A stretch of DNA of 64,000 nucleotides from Methylacidiphilum infernorum V4 (lineage in GTDB: Bacteria; Verrucomicrobiota; Verrucomicrobiia; Methylacidiphilales; Methylacidiphilaceae), in NCBI RefSeq assembly GCF_000019665.1, contig NC_010794.1, positions 620,001-684,000 of the forward strand, given 5' to 3'. The stretch's first letter is position 1, and each line of letters begins with the position of its first letter. Of this stretch, positions 33,968 to 42,964 are shown in pieces. The notes beneath the pieces are model-generated. The model was not told the origin of the DNA, did no database searches, and saw only the letters and a list, made by a program, of their open reading frames with translations. The position numbers and the translations under genes are program-made.

Positions 33968-34129
33968 TTATTCGATATAGCGGCTATAACGTGGAGGAAT
34001 GAAAATAAAAGTTTCGTTAGGGACAATCGGCCTTTCTTTGTCGGAAGGGAACCCGGGATAGCTCCCTCTCTTTTCTTCTTTCTTATATTCCTTTTTCTTT
34101 TCTCCACTTTTTCTTAAGTTCTTGCTCAT
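33968..34129 (-). CDS. Small basic protein, 53 aa, function unknown
   Basis: A minus-strand frame from ATG 34129 to TAA 33968. The product opens MSKNLRKSGEKKKEYKKEEK, highly basic and lysine-rich, and ends with a less charged VPNETFIFIPPRYSRYIE that reads like a folded tail. It starts 38 nt after the rsmD stop on the same strand. No good ribosome-binding site was seen, so the gene is uncertain, but the tail composition is unlike random sequence. Confidence 0.4.
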   Translation of the reverse strand: MSKNLRKSGEKKKEYKKEEKRGSYPGFPSDKERPIVPNETFIFIPPRYSRYIE

Positions 34130-34167
34130 GTAAAATCCATAAAGCAACTGGTATGCCAGAATCCCTT

Positions 34168-34722
34168 TTAACCGGATCGGGATACCGGCTTAAGGATCCA
34201 AACTTTTGTTTCACCGGCAGATTTCTCTCGGATAATCGTCCAGCTATCCGATAATTGAATAATATTTTTTGAAAAGAACTCATAGATAAATATCCCACCT
34301 GGATTGAGACGAGGATAAACCAGGGAAAAAAGAGGATCATCTAGCGGTTTTGATTCTTTAAAATACGGGGGGGAAGCAAAGACGAGGTCGTATTGGGCTT
34401 CATCTAATTTTAAAAATTTATAAACATCCTCGAGGATGACTATTCCTTCTAAATGAGCTTTTTTAAGGTTGATTTTAATGCATTCGATGCATTCCTTGGA
34501 TTTATCGACAAATGTACAGGATAGAGCCCCTCGACTGAGGGCTTCTATGCCCAGGGAACCGGAGCCGGCAAAAAGATCGACGACTTTTTTCCCTTCTATC
34601 CAGTTTCCCAGGGAAGAAAAAATGGCTGCGCGGATTTTTGAAAGGGCCGGTCGAACCGGTGTTCTCTTGGGCACCTTGAGAATTATTCCCTTGGCGATTC
34701 CTCCGGTGATTCTTATGGACAC
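34168..34722 (-). CDS. rsmD: 16S rRNA (guanine966-N2)-methyltransferase
   Basis: About 184 residues. The frame is open further upstream, but the RsmD family starts at VSIRITGGIAKG, so a GTG at 34722 is the best start; it lies 25 nt past the stop of the AsmA-like gene. The family blocks RPALSKIRAAIFSSL, VVDLFAGSGSLGIEALSRGA (SAM site) and the catalytic SPPY (FASPPYFKES, usual DPPY) are visible. It methylates G966 of 16S rRNA during 30S assembly. Confidence 0.88.
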   Translation of the reverse strand: MSIRITGGIAKGIILKVPKRTPVRPALSKIRAAIFSSLGNWIEGKKVVDLFAGSGSLGIEALSRGALSCTFVDKSKECIECIKINLKKAHLEGIVILEDVYKFLKLDEAQYDLVFASPPYFKESKPLDDPLFSLVYPRLNPGGIFIYEFFSKNIIQLSDSWTIIREKSAGETKVWILKPVSRSG

Positions 34723-34747
34723 GGCTTTGGAGCGGTTGATTGAACGG

Positions 34748-36100
34748 CTACTTAGAAATAAGGGAAGGGGTGAGCAAGGAAGAACCGCTCGGGGAAAGCC
34801 TCGGCAGGGAATAGCTTTCCACAAAAGCGACTTGGGGATCGGAAAGCGTTCCGGAAATCTTTACAGGGACTGAAACGACGGAGTTTTGCGGGATCTTGAT
34901 TTTGCTGAGGAATAATTCAGGAAGATCGCCCTTAAAAAAGGTCTTGTGGAGTAATATCTTTAAGTCCATTTCCATGGAACGATCAAAGTGGACCATGCCG
35001 CTGCCGACCAAGGAAAAGGAATTGGAAGAAAGGGACATATCCGTAAATAAAATCTTTCCCTCTTTGATTGTAAAACAGCCTTTCCATTCATCAAATTCAG
35101 GAGTTTTCATCGAGGCATTTTTCAGCAAGTGGGACAGCTTATCGAATAAAGCCATGTTTTGGACTTTCCCTTTTACAATTTCAAATGTTCCCTTGCCTTC
35201 AACTGCGTTAAGATCGAGCTTGTTCACCGACCCTTCGGCATTACAATGAAGAAGACCCGATAGGGAGGAACAACCGTGGGATTCGAGCAGTTCGAATAGC
35301 TCTTCGGCTTTTATCCCCGAAGAGGACAGCCGCCAACCCAGGTTTTTCTTTTTGGCTTCTTTTATTGTTGACTGGTTAAAGAGATATAGGTGTAATTTGC
35401 CACCTGAAAGCCGGGACACCAAGTCAAAATTTTGGAACACCCTGGAAGAAAACTGATAACTAAACTGGAGGTTGTAAATTAAGGGAATGGAATTTAACAA
35501 AACGCGGGTGGCTTTACCTTGGCTCACCGTTGTCTGGTGTTTTAAATCGAGCTCTTCCTGTTCTTCAATTCCCTCGACCATTAAAAATGGGGTTTGATTA
35601 GGAGAAAAAACCTTTATCATTCCCTTTTGGATGAAAATGGTCCGAATAGGCAAGGAGGCAGCGAGCTTGCCTGAAAAGAGGGAAGGAAGTTCTTCTCCAT
35701 TACTTCCTTCTTCAATCAAAGGCAGGAGCAATCGCCGGCTCCTATTGAGCTCAAAAGATGTTCTCGGTTCCAAGAGGGAAACATCGAAAGAAAGGCCATG
35801 TAAAGGAGATATTCGACTTGCAAACTTGATGGAACTGCACTCGAAAAACGAGGGACATTTTTTAGAAAGAGAGTTTTCGACCTTTAATTTTTCAAGGTTG
35901 ACTGTCAGAGGAAAAGAAAAATGGATTTTTTCAACATCAATGGGCACTCCAAAACCATCGGTGAGAGCCGACTGCATGAAGCGGATCATGGATGGTTTTT
36001 TTTCCAACTGCCGCAAAATAAAAAAAAGGCAAAGGTATAACAAAAAGAGAGTTGTTATGAACAACAAAAAGAGCTCAACGATCTTAATAATAAAGCGCAC
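34748..36100 (-). CDS. AsmA-like membrane-anchored protein
   Basis: A 450-residue protein with one N-terminal transmembrane helix (about 8-28) and a large periplasmic region. Features typical of the AsmA group are the opening GVPIDVEKIHFSFPLTVNLEKLKVEN, the central LDLNAVEGKGTFEIVKGKVQNMALFDKLSHLL and the C-terminal GSGMVHFDRSMEMDLKILL. AsmA-like proteins are beta-taco bridge-type proteins linked to phospholipid or LPS traffic to the outer membrane. It precedes rsmD on the same strand and is divergent from the lipid kinase. Confidence 0.75.
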   Translation of the reverse strand: MRFIIKIVELFLLFITTLFLLYLCLFFILRQLEKKPSMIRFMQSALTDGFGVPIDVEKIHFSFPLTVNLEKLKVENSLSKKCPSFFECSSIKFASRISPLHGLSFDVSLLEPRTSFELNRSRRLLLPLIEEGSNGEELPSLFSGKLAASLPIRTIFIQKGMIKVFSPNQTPFLMVEGIEEQEELDLKHQTTVSQGKATRVLLNSIPLIYNLQFSYQFSSRVFQNFDLVSRLSGGKLHLYLFNQSTIKEAKKKNLGWRLSSSGIKAEELFELLESHGCSSLSGLLHCNAEGSVNKLDLNAVEGKGTFEIVKGKVQNMALFDKLSHLLKNASMKTPEFDEWKGCFTIKEGKILFTDMSLSSNSFSLVGSGMVHFDRSMEMDLKILLHKTFFKGDLPELFLSKIKIPQNSVVSVPVKISGTLSDPQVAFVESYSLPRLSPSGSSLLTPSLISK

Positions 36101-36136
36101 AACAGATAAGTTTATTTGGATTTGGAGTAAAGGCTA

Positions 36137-37009
36137 GTGCAGAATAAAATTTGTATTGTTTTCAATCCGGCGGCTCGAGGAGAAAAAGCCAAGCATCTTC
36201 TTTCCAAGCTTCATGCCCTTGTAGGGGATGTTCCGATTAAGGTCAGCCAGTATCCTGGGGATGCGGAAGCGAAAACGGAATGGGCGATTGAACAGGGATA
36301 CGATCTCATCGTTGCTGCCGGAGGAGATGGAACGATTAACGAAGTGGTGAACGGCTTTAATGGGAGAGAAGTCATCCTTGGTGTTATTCCCTTGGGAACG
36401 GTCAATGTTTTTGCCATGGAACTGGGCTTACCCAGGAATATCGACCAGGCTTGGGCGACCATACTCCGGGGGAAAATCAGGGTGATCGATTTTCCTCGGG
36501 CAAACGACCAGCGTTTTGTCCAGTTAGCAGGAGTCGGATTAGATGCAAAAGTTCTACAGTTAACCCACAAGCATGTAAGGAAAACTTTGGGCCCGCTGAG
36601 TTATTTGTTCACCGTCGTCTATCTTTTGAAGGAACCCCAGCCATCCCTGGAAGTAATCTTGGAGGAAGGAATTCGGCTGAAAGGATCATTTCTTTTAGTG
36701 GGCAACGGTAGGTACTATGGGGGTCCTTTCAGCGTGTTTCCCAAGGCAAATCTAGATGATGGCCTTCTTGATTGTTGCTTGTTTACCCAACTCAATTCTT
36801 CTTTACTCGTAAAACAGTGGCTGAGGAGTTGCATGGATAAGGCCTTTAAAGATTACGAAGAGGAGCAGGAAGTTATTCGTTTCCAGTCGCGTCAATTTGT
36901 CGTTCAATCTTCCGAAGAAATCCCCGTGGAACTCGATGGAGATTTTTACGGGCATACCCCTGTCACCTTCTTTTGTGAACCCAATAAACTTAAAGTCATC
37001 GTTCCTTAG
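36137..37009 (+). CDS. Diacylglycerol kinase family lipid kinase
   Basis: A 290-residue protein of the YegS/BmrU type, starting at GTG 36137. The nucleotide-binding loop GGDGTINEV is at 62-70, followed by LGVIPLGTVNVFAMELGLP, as expected for the catalytic domain. The C-terminal beta domain has GNGRYYGGPFSVFP and IPVELDGDFYG. Family members phosphorylate diacylglycerol, other lipids or sphingoid bases at the inner membrane. Specificity is open. The gene is alone on its strand and ends about 560 nt before rpsL. Confidence 0.9.
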   Translation: MQNKICIVFNPAARGEKAKHLLSKLHALVGDVPIKVSQYPGDAEAKTEWAIEQGYDLIVAAGGDGTINEVVNGFNGREVILGVIPLGTVNVFAMELGLPRNIDQAWATILRGKIRVIDFPRANDQRFVQLAGVGLDAKVLQLTHKHVRKTLGPLSYLFTVVYLLKEPQPSLEVILEEGIRLKGSFLLVGNGRYYGGPFSVFPKANLDDGLLDCCLFTQLNSSLLVKQWLRSCMDKAFKDYEEEQEVIRFQSRQFVVQSSEEIPVELDGDFYGHTPVTFFCEPNKLKVIVP

Positions 37010-37574
37010 AGCTTCCCTTTTAAAATCCATATCGGGTTTGTGCATCCTTATATCCGGGACCAGAGGCCGGCTTTTCGAACTGTACTCCACGCGAGACTTG
37101 CTTTCCCTGGAAAAGGATCGTGGACTGCAAATAAAACGGAGGATGAAATAAAAAAACTTGATTTTTTTTTCAATTTTCCCATTTTTATAAGTTCCCAACT
37201 TAAGAGGTTTTAGAATACAGCCGCAAAAGAGTTTGTGTTCGGTTTTCTCCAGGGGCGGGAGAGAACATGAGGTAGGGTTAAAAAATATAAGACCAAAGGA
37301 AAAAATGAAGAGCCTTGAACTGTTAAAGAATGAAATAGGCGGTTTTTTCGCATCCATGCATAAAAATATGCAGAAGGCGGCACTGAAGACGAAAGCGATA
37401 TAAATTGGCTGTAAAAGGAAGTCGTTTTGGTCCCGGATGCCCAGGGCTAGGTCTTGGGAAGAGGCCTGGAGACTTCGGTGAAAGAAAAAGTCAACTTCGT
37501 AGCTGTGGAAGCGAGGAAGGAGTAAGGAGAAAATTTGACGCAGCGGTTTTTATAACAAAGCAGGGTATAAGCTT
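37010..37574 (+). other. Long leader region of the str ribosomal cluster
   Basis: About 560 nt between the lipid kinase and rpsL. It should contain the promoter of the rpsL-led cluster. I saw no promoter with good spacing. Two unproven frames occur: a 32-codon one at 37305-37403 (listed separately) and one beginning TTG at 37405 that overlaps rpsL. No structured RNA was recognised. Confidence 0.4.
37305..37403 (+). CDS. Possible 32-aa leader peptide before rpsL
   Basis: ATG at 37305 follows AAAGGA by 5 nt and opens a 32-codon frame ending TAA at 37401-37403. The product (MKSLELLKNEIGGFFASMHK, then a lysine-rich tail) could form an amphipathic helix. It might be a small protein or a leader read before the ribosomal genes. 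Evidence is only the start context and the frame. Confidence 0.3.
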   Translation: MKSLELLKNEIGGFFASMHKNMQKAALKTKAI

Positions 37575-38000
37575 ATGCCTACGATTAATCAACTTGTCCG
37601 CAGGGGGAGAGAAAAGTTAAAAAGGAAAACCAAAGCTCCGGCTTTGGACAGTTGCCCTCAAAGAAGAGGAGTTTGTGTCCAGGTGATGACCAGAACTCCA
37701 AAGAAACCGAATTCGGCCTTGAGGAAGGTTGCCAAGGTCAGGCTGACGAATGGGAAGGAAGTGATCGCCTATATTCCCGGAGAAGGACATAATCTCCAAG
37801 AACATTCTATTGTCCTTGTCAGGGGGGGGAGAGTAAAAGATTTACCCGGCGTCCGCTATCATATTATACGGGGTACACTTGATGCTTCGGGAGCTGTTGG
37901 TCCGAGTAACACCAATAAGCTTAACCGGAATGTTTCCCGCAGTAAGTATGGGGTTAAAAGGCCGAAGGCGGGAGCAAAGCCTGCGTCTAAAGCCAAGTAG
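37575..38000 (+). CDS. rpsL: 30S ribosomal protein S12
   Basis: A 141-residue protein starting [14 protein letters not shown]. The decoding-site block [17 protein letters not shown] keeps the lysines whose change gives streptomycin resistance, and [15 protein letters not shown] is intact. A basic C-terminal tail ([14 protein letters not shown]) extends past the E. coli length. It is the first gene of the str-S10-spc supercluster, followed by a 233-nt gap before rpsG. Confidence 0.97.
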   Translation: MPTINQLVRRGREKLKRKTKAPALDSCPQRRGVCVQVMTRTPKKPNSALRKVAKVRLTNGKEVIAYIPGEGHNLQEHSIVLVRGGRVKDLPGVRYHIIRGTLDASGAVGPSNTNKLNRNVSRSKYGVKRPKAGAKPASKAK

Positions 38001-38012
38001 TATAAGTAGTAT
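37995..38012 (+). repeat. 9-nt tandem repeat over the rpsL stop codon
   Basis: AAGTAGTAT occurs twice in direct succession, and the TAG stop of rpsL is inside the first copy. Significance unknown; a similar GTAGTA-containing tandem lies before secY. Confidence 0.6.
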
Positions 38013-38233
38013 ATTTGGCCGATCCAAGGCTTAAGGGATTTGCATCGATAAAAAAAAATGTATATGTATAGTTGAGGTGGGGTGGAAAAAAGGTTGGGGA
38101 AAGACCACAAAAAGCAGAGCCCATCCTATCCAGGATGACACTCTTATAATCTATTAACCGTAGGGAAATAGAGGGTTGATTTGAGGAAGTTTTTATTTTT
38201 AAGTGGGCCTATTCGAAGACATCGAGAAGAGAT

Positions 38234-38704
38234 ATGAGAAGAAGAAGAGCTGAGCGAAGGGAACTGGAGCCTGATCCAAAATATGGTTCCGAACTCATTA
38301 CAAAACTTGTCAATTCGGTAATGAGACGGGGCAAAAAAAGTGTGGCGAGGAGAATTGTTTATGAGGCCATCGAGGAATTAAACCAGGATAATAAAGAGGG
38401 AGATCCTGTGGAAATAGTGAGAAAAGCGGTGGAAAACGTAAAGCCCAAGCTTGAGGTTAAATCGAGAAGGGTGGGAGGGGCGACCTACCAGGTTCCTGTA
38501 GAGGTTAACCCTCATCGGCAGGTTTCACTCGCTTTGAGGTGGATAGTCCGTTATGCCAATTCAAGGAAGGGGGTGCCTATGGCCAAGGCTTTGTGTTCAG
38601 AACTTATGGACGCGGCCAATGGGACGGGCAGCTCTATTAAAAAGCGTGATGAAGTGCATAAAATGGCCCAGGCCAATAGAGCGTTTGCTCATCTTAGGTT
38701 CTGA
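38234..38704 (+). CDS. rpsG: 30S ribosomal protein S7
   Basis: A 156-residue primary 16S rRNA-binding protein of the 30S head. The opening MRRRRAERRELEPDPKYGS and the block VGGATYQVPVEVNP are standard. It follows rpsL after an unusually long 233-nt gap and precedes fusA by about 80 nt, so an internal promoter or S7-mediated control between rpsL and rpsG is possible. Confidence 0.97.
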   Translation: MRRRRAERRELEPDPKYGSELITKLVNSVMRRGKKSVARRIVYEAIEELNQDNKEGDPVEIVRKAVENVKPKLEVKSRRVGGATYQVPVEVNPHRQVSLALRWIVRYANSRKGVPMAKALCSELMDAANGTGSSIKKRDEVHKMAQANRAFAHLRF

Positions 38705-38785
38705 AGGAAGGCAAGATTTATTTATAGAATGAATGTAGGGTTCGAACTAAGCTAAGGAAAGAGGTTGTATTTTAAAGGATTTGTT

Positions 38786-40957
38786 ATGAGTAGTGATCTA
38801 TCACAGACAGTCAAAAGCCAAGTCATGAATTCTCCCCATCGGCCTTTTTCGTTGGAGAGGACAAGAAACATAGGTATTGCGGCTCACATAGACGCGGGTA
38901 AAACCACCCTTACCGAAAGGATCCTTTTTTATACCGGGATGATCCATAGGATGGGTGAAGTCCACGAAGGAACTACGGTCACCGATTGGATGGAACAAGA
39001 AAGGGAAAGAGGGATCACCATTACCGCAGCGGCCATTTCCTGTTTCTGGTTGGAAAAAAAAGAGCCGGGTTTAGTGAAGTTGTTTGAAGGAGAAAAGTTT
39101 AGAGTCAATATCATTGATACTCCGGGGCATGTTGATTTTACAGCGGAAGTAGAACGGTCCTTGCGTGTTTTGGATGGGGTGATCATCGTATTTTGCGGTG
39201 TGGCGGGTGTTCAACCCCAATCGGAGACGGTTTGGAGGCAGGCCAATCGTTACAGGGTTCCTCGGATCGCCTTCGTCAACAAGATGGATCGTATAGGATC
39301 GGGTTTCGACAGGGTTGTCGAGGAAATTCGGACTAAACTGGATGGTTATGCCTGGCCGGTCCTTATACCCTTGGGCAATGAGGATCAATTACGTGGTCAG
39401 ATCGATGTAATTTGTCAAAAAGCGATTATTTACACGGATAACGACAGGCTGGGATCGACTTATGTTATAACGGATATTCCAGAAGAGTACAAAGGGATAG
39501 CCCTTGAGGCAAAAGCGAAGCTTATTGCCGCGCTTGCCGATAAAGACGAAGAAATTGGAGAGCTTTTCTTGGAAGAAAAGGAACCTACTCCCAAACAGAT
39601 AAAGCAGGCCATTCGGAGATTGGTTGTAAAAAATGAATTTGTTCCCGTGGTCGGAGGATCAGCTTTCAGGAACAAGGGGGTGCAATCTTTAATTGACGCC
39701 GTTATCGATTACCTTCCCAATCCTTTAGACATCGAACCTGCAAAGGGACATAATCCCTATACGCAGGAACCGGTTGAAGTGATATCCAATGACAATGGAA
39801 AATTTTGTGCGCTTGTTTTTAAAATCTGGTCCGATCCATACGTAGGGAAATTGGTCTTTTTCAGGGTCTATTCGGGTACCCTTAGAAAAGGGGACAGCGT
39901 ATACAACGTGAGGACGGGAAAGAAAGAGCGGATCAGTCGAATCGTTCAGATACAAGCCAACGAAAGAAAAGATATCGAAGCGGTGTATTCTGGGGATATT
40001 GCTGCTCTTGTGGGTATTAAAGATGTGGCTACTGGAGATACCTTGGTTGAGGAAGGCTTTGAGGTGTCATTGGAACCTCCTGTCTTTCCTGAGCCTGTCA
40101 TATCCATGGCGGTTGAACCCAAAGCACAGTCCGACAGGGAAAAACTTTCACAGTCCTTACAGCGACTCATGGAGGAGGACCCGACATTTAGGGTTCATAC
40201 GGATCCCGAAACGGGCCAGACGATTATCTCGGGAATGGGAGAGTTGCACTTGGACATAATCACCGATCGGCTCAGGAGAGAGTTCGGGGTGAGTGTGAAT
40301 GCGGGGGCGCCGCAGATTTCTTACAGAGAAACGATTAGAAGAGCCGCAATGGGCGAGGGGAAGTTGATCAAGCAGACCGGGGGCCGTGGACAATACGGGC
40401 ATGTGATTTTGGAAATGGCTCCTCTTGAGAGAGGGAAAGGGGCTATCTGGGAAAGTAAAATTGTGGGGGGAACGATTCCTAAAGAGTACATTCCCGCTTG
40501 TTTTAAAGGAGTCCAAGAAGCATTGTCTTCGGGCATACTTTATGGGAGCCCTGTTACAGATCTCAAGATTACTATTATTGATGGAAGTTACCACGAGGTG
40601 GATTCCAGTGAACTGGCCTTCAAAATGGCGGCCATCTTTGCGGTGAAGGATGCCTTAAAGAAGGCCGACTGTTACTTGCTTGAACCCATTATGAAGGTAG
40701 AAGTATCCACTCCCACTGAATTTCAAGGGGATATCCTTGGAGATCTGACACGGAGAAGAGGGAAAATTCTCAATGTTGAAACCAAAGGAAATACTTCCAT
40801 TATTAGCGCTGAAGTTCCTTTAGCTGAAATGTTTGGCTACGTGAATGACATTCGTTCCATGTCTAAAGGAAGGGCAGCTTATTCGATGGAGCCCTCTCAT
40901 TTCGAAGAAGTGCCTACCCCTATTTATCATGCGCTTTTAGACCAAAAGAAAAGATAA
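38786..40957 (+). CDS. fusA: Translation elongation factor G
   Basis: A 723-residue GTPase that drives translocation. The ATG at 38786 is chosen because AAAGGA lies 7 nt upstream; an upstream in-frame TTG is unlikely. The G1 loop AHIDAGKTT, the switch II DTPGHVDFTAEVERS and the NKMD base motif are all present, followed by domains II-V with GMGELHLDII and GRGQYGHV. The N-terminus is about 20 residues longer than in E. coli. rpsJ follows after 18 nt, without the tuf gene that usually sits between. Confidence 0.97.
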   Translation: MSSDLSQTVKSQVMNSPHRPFSLERTRNIGIAAHIDAGKTTLTERILFYTGMIHRMGEVHEGTTVTDWMEQERERGITITAAAISCFWLEKKEPGLVKLFEGEKFRVNIIDTPGHVDFTAEVERSLRVLDGVIIVFCGVAGVQPQSETVWRQANRYRVPRIAFVNKMDRIGSGFDRVVEEIRTKLDGYAWPVLIPLGNEDQLRGQIDVICQKAIIYTDNDRLGSTYVITDIPEEYKGIALEAKAKLIAALADKDEEIGELFLEEKEPTPKQIKQAIRRLVVKNEFVPVVGGSAFRNKGVQSLIDAVIDYLPNPLDIEPAKGHNPYTQEPVEVISNDNGKFCALVFKIWSDPYVGKLVFFRVYSGTLRKGDSVYNVRTGKKERISRIVQIQANERKDIEAVYSGDIAALVGIKDVATGDTLVEEGFEVSLEPPVFPEPVISMAVEPKAQSDREKLSQSLQRLMEEDPTFRVHTDPETGQTIISGMGELHLDIITDRLRREFGVSVNAGAPQISYRETIRRAAMGEGKLIKQTGGRGQYGHVILEMAPLERGKGAIWESKIVGGTIPKEYIPACFKGVQEALSSGILYGSPVTDLKITIIDGSYHEVDSSELAFKMAAIFAVKDALKKADCYLLEPIMKVEVSTPTEFQGDILGDLTRRRGKILNVETKGNTSIISAEVPLAEMFGYVNDIRSMSKGRAAYSMEPSHFEEVPTPIYHALLDQKKR

Positions 40958-40975
40958 GAAATAAGGGAGGGAGCA

Positions 40976-41281
40976 ATGGCAAGCAAAATTCGAATTCGGT
41001 TGAAATCTTTTGATTATCGTCTGCTTGATCGGGCGGCGTCAGAAATTGCTGAAACGGCTCGAAGGACGGGCTCTGCGGTGTCAGGTCCCATTCCTTTGCC
41101 TACAAAGATAGAACGTTATGCGGTCAATCGCTCTCCACACGTGGACAAAAAGAGCATGGATCTGTTTGAGATTAGAACGCATAAAAGGCTGATCGATATT
41201 AAAGAACCGACATCCAAGACCGTTGATGAATTAAAAAAATTAAACTTACCTGCCGGAGTAGATATCAGTATTCGCATTTAA
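40976..41281 (+). CDS. rpsJ: 30S ribosomal protein S10
   Basis: A 101-residue protein with the signature [20 protein letters not shown] and the loop [32 protein letters not shown] site precedes the ATG. It assembles in the 30S head and, in other bacteria, also acts as NusE in antitermination. It opens the S10 part of the cluster directly after fusA. Confidence 0.97.
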   Translation: MASKIRIRLKSFDYRLLDRAASEIAETARRTGSAVSGPIPLPTKIERYAVNRSPHVDKKSMDLFEIRTHKRLIDIKEPTSKTVDELKKLNLPAGVDISIRI

Positions 41282-41331
41282 CCTTTTAGGCAACAATCTG
41301 CCCGGTCTGATTGGAAGACAGAAGGAATAGG

Positions 41332-41976
41332 ATGAGTATGAAGGGATTTGGTATAATGGCAAGGAAAATAGGCATGACGCAACTGTTTGATGCCACAGGA
41401 ACGATGCATCCCTTGACGGTGTTGGTTGCTGAGCCTAATGTCGTCGTCCAATGTAAAAAAGAGGGAGAGGGCAAGGAAGTTCGGCTTCAAGTGGGCTATG
41501 AAGCACTGCCTGAAAGAAAGCTCAGTAAACCCCTGCTCGGCCATTACAAAAAAAGCGGGATTAGTCCAAGGAGGCATCTTAAGGAATTTGTATTTGAATC
41601 TGAAGAAAGCTGGCAGCCCGGCCAGCTATTGGATGTGAGTCGCTTTAACGAAGGAGAAAAAGTAGATGTTATTGGGATAACCAAGGGAAAAGGGTTTCAA
41701 GGAGTAATAAAAAAGCATGGCTTTGGAGGACAGCCTGCTTCTCATGGGTCGAAAACCCATAGAAGGAATGGTGCTATTGGAGAAAGATCTTTCCCGGGCA
41801 GGGTATTCAAAAATCAAGGGATGCCCGGTCACATGGGAAGAAAAAAAGTGACCATACAGAACTTGGATCTGTTTAAGATTATACCCGAGGACAACGTGTT
41901 GCTCGTCAAAGGAAGTGTTCCCGGAGCAAAAGGGGATATGGTTATCGTAAGGAAAGCTATTAAGGCATCTGTTTAG
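41332..41976 (+). CDS. rplC: 50S ribosomal protein L3
   Basis: About 214 residues. ATG 41332 has AAGGA about 5 nt upstream; ATG 41338 (MKGFGIMARKIGMTQ) is also possible. The core KIGMTQLF and the loop GGQPASHGSKTHRRNGAIG near the peptidyl-transferase entrance are present. L3 is an early assembly protein of 23S rRNA. rplD follows. Confidence 0.95.
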   Translation: MSMKGFGIMARKIGMTQLFDATGTMHPLTVLVAEPNVVVQCKKEGEGKEVRLQVGYEALPERKLSKPLLGHYKKSGISPRRHLKEFVFESEESWQPGQLLDVSRFNEGEKVDVIGITKGKGFQGVIKKHGFGGQPASHGSKTHRRNGAIGERSFPGRVFKNQGMPGHMGRKKVTIQNLDLFKIIPEDNVLLVKGSVPGAKGDMVIVRKAIKASV

Positions 41977-42011
41977 GCTTCAAAGAATTCTTGCTAAACT
42001 TAAGGGCAGTT

Positions 42012-42659
42012 ATGGAATTGCTGACTATAGAAAAGGCTCAAGATTATGGATTGACCTTGCCCGAAACGGGGCAAAGGGATCAAGTATTGCATGATGCCCT
42101 CGTGGGATATCTTGCTAACTCAAGAAGTGGAACCCGGGCGACGAAGACAAAGGCGACGGTGAAGGCGTCAGGGAAAAAACCATGGAGACAAAAAGGGACG
42201 GGAAGAGCGAGAGCCGGTTATGTTTCTTCCCCTGTTTGGGTCGGTGGAGGAGTGGTATTTGGTCCTCAACCAAGGGATTTTTCTAAAAATATTCCTAAAA
42301 AGATCAAGGGGCTTGCCTTGCTTAAAGCTTTTGCAGCAAAAGTGAGGAGTGAAGAAGTCTATTGCTTGGAGAAGGTGGAGATGACCGAAATTAAGACAAA
42401 AAAAATGCTTTCGCTGCTCGAAGGCTGGGATGGGAAGGAAAGCGGCTTGCTTATTTTAAAAAATCCTTCGCGTAATGTCCTTTTGTCGGGAAGGAATATT
42501 CCTCACCTGGGAATTGTAAGAGCTCAAGATGTTAATGCCTTGGACCTATTGGGTTTTAAAAAAGTTTTTTTAGAAAGACCAGCGATAGAGGTTCTTGTTG
42601 AAAGGGTTAAAAAATTCAAGAGGGAAAAGAGCCAGAATGAAAATGGGGGTACACGATGA
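42012..42659 (+). CDS. rplD: 50S ribosomal protein L4
   Basis: About 215 residues from ATG 42012, which has TAAGGG upstream; the frame is open earlier but lacks a better start. The rRNA-binding extended loop reads KKPWRQKGTGRARAGYVSSPVWVGGG, as in other bacteria. In E. coli L4 also represses the S10 operon; no leader hairpin was found here. The stop overlaps the rplW start (ATGA). Confidence 0.95.
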   Translation: MELLTIEKAQDYGLTLPETGQRDQVLHDALVGYLANSRSGTRATKTKATVKASGKKPWRQKGTGRARAGYVSSPVWVGGGVVFGPQPRDFSKNIPKKIKGLALLKAFAAKVRSEEVYCLEKVEMTEIKTKKMLSLLEGWDGKESGLLILKNPSRNVLLSGRNIPHLGIVRAQDVNALDLLGFKKVFLERPAIEVLVERVKKFKREKSQNENGGTR

Positions 42660-42940
42660 GAGATCTTTTTGCTATCTTGCGTACGGCGCGTATTACAGAA
42701 AAGGCAACGATGCTGAGGGAAAAAAATCAGTACCTCTTTGATGTTGATCCCAAGGCTACAAAAATAGATGTTAAAAAGGCTGTTGAAAAAGCCTTTGGGA
42801 AAAAAGTCCTTAAGGTAAATTTGTTTAATGTCCGGCCGAAAACGAAGTGGAGCAGGATGGGCCGGCCTGGAAAAACTTCGCGCATTAAAAGGGCCGTCGT
42901 TCAATTAGCCCCCGGAGAAAAGATCGATATCATGGTTTAA
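42656..42940 (+). CDS. rplW: 50S ribosomal protein L23
   Basis: A 94-residue protein at the polypeptide exit, where SRP and trigger factor dock. TARITEKATMLREKNQYLFDV and the FNVRPKTKWSRMGRPGKTSRIKRAVVQL loop fit the family. It overlaps rplD by 4 nt. Confidence 0.95.
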   Translation: MRDLFAILRTARITEKATMLREKNQYLFDVDPKATKIDVKKAVEKAFGKKVLKVNLFNVRPKTKWSRMGRPGKTSRIKRAVVQLAPGEKIDIMV

Positions 42941-42964
42941 ACATTAGCGTTTGAAGGACAGAAT

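Noticed and set aside
37405-37620. 71-codon frame overlapping the start of rpsL
   Set aside because: It starts with TTG, runs into rpsL in another frame, and its glycine/arginine-rich translation looks like a shadow.
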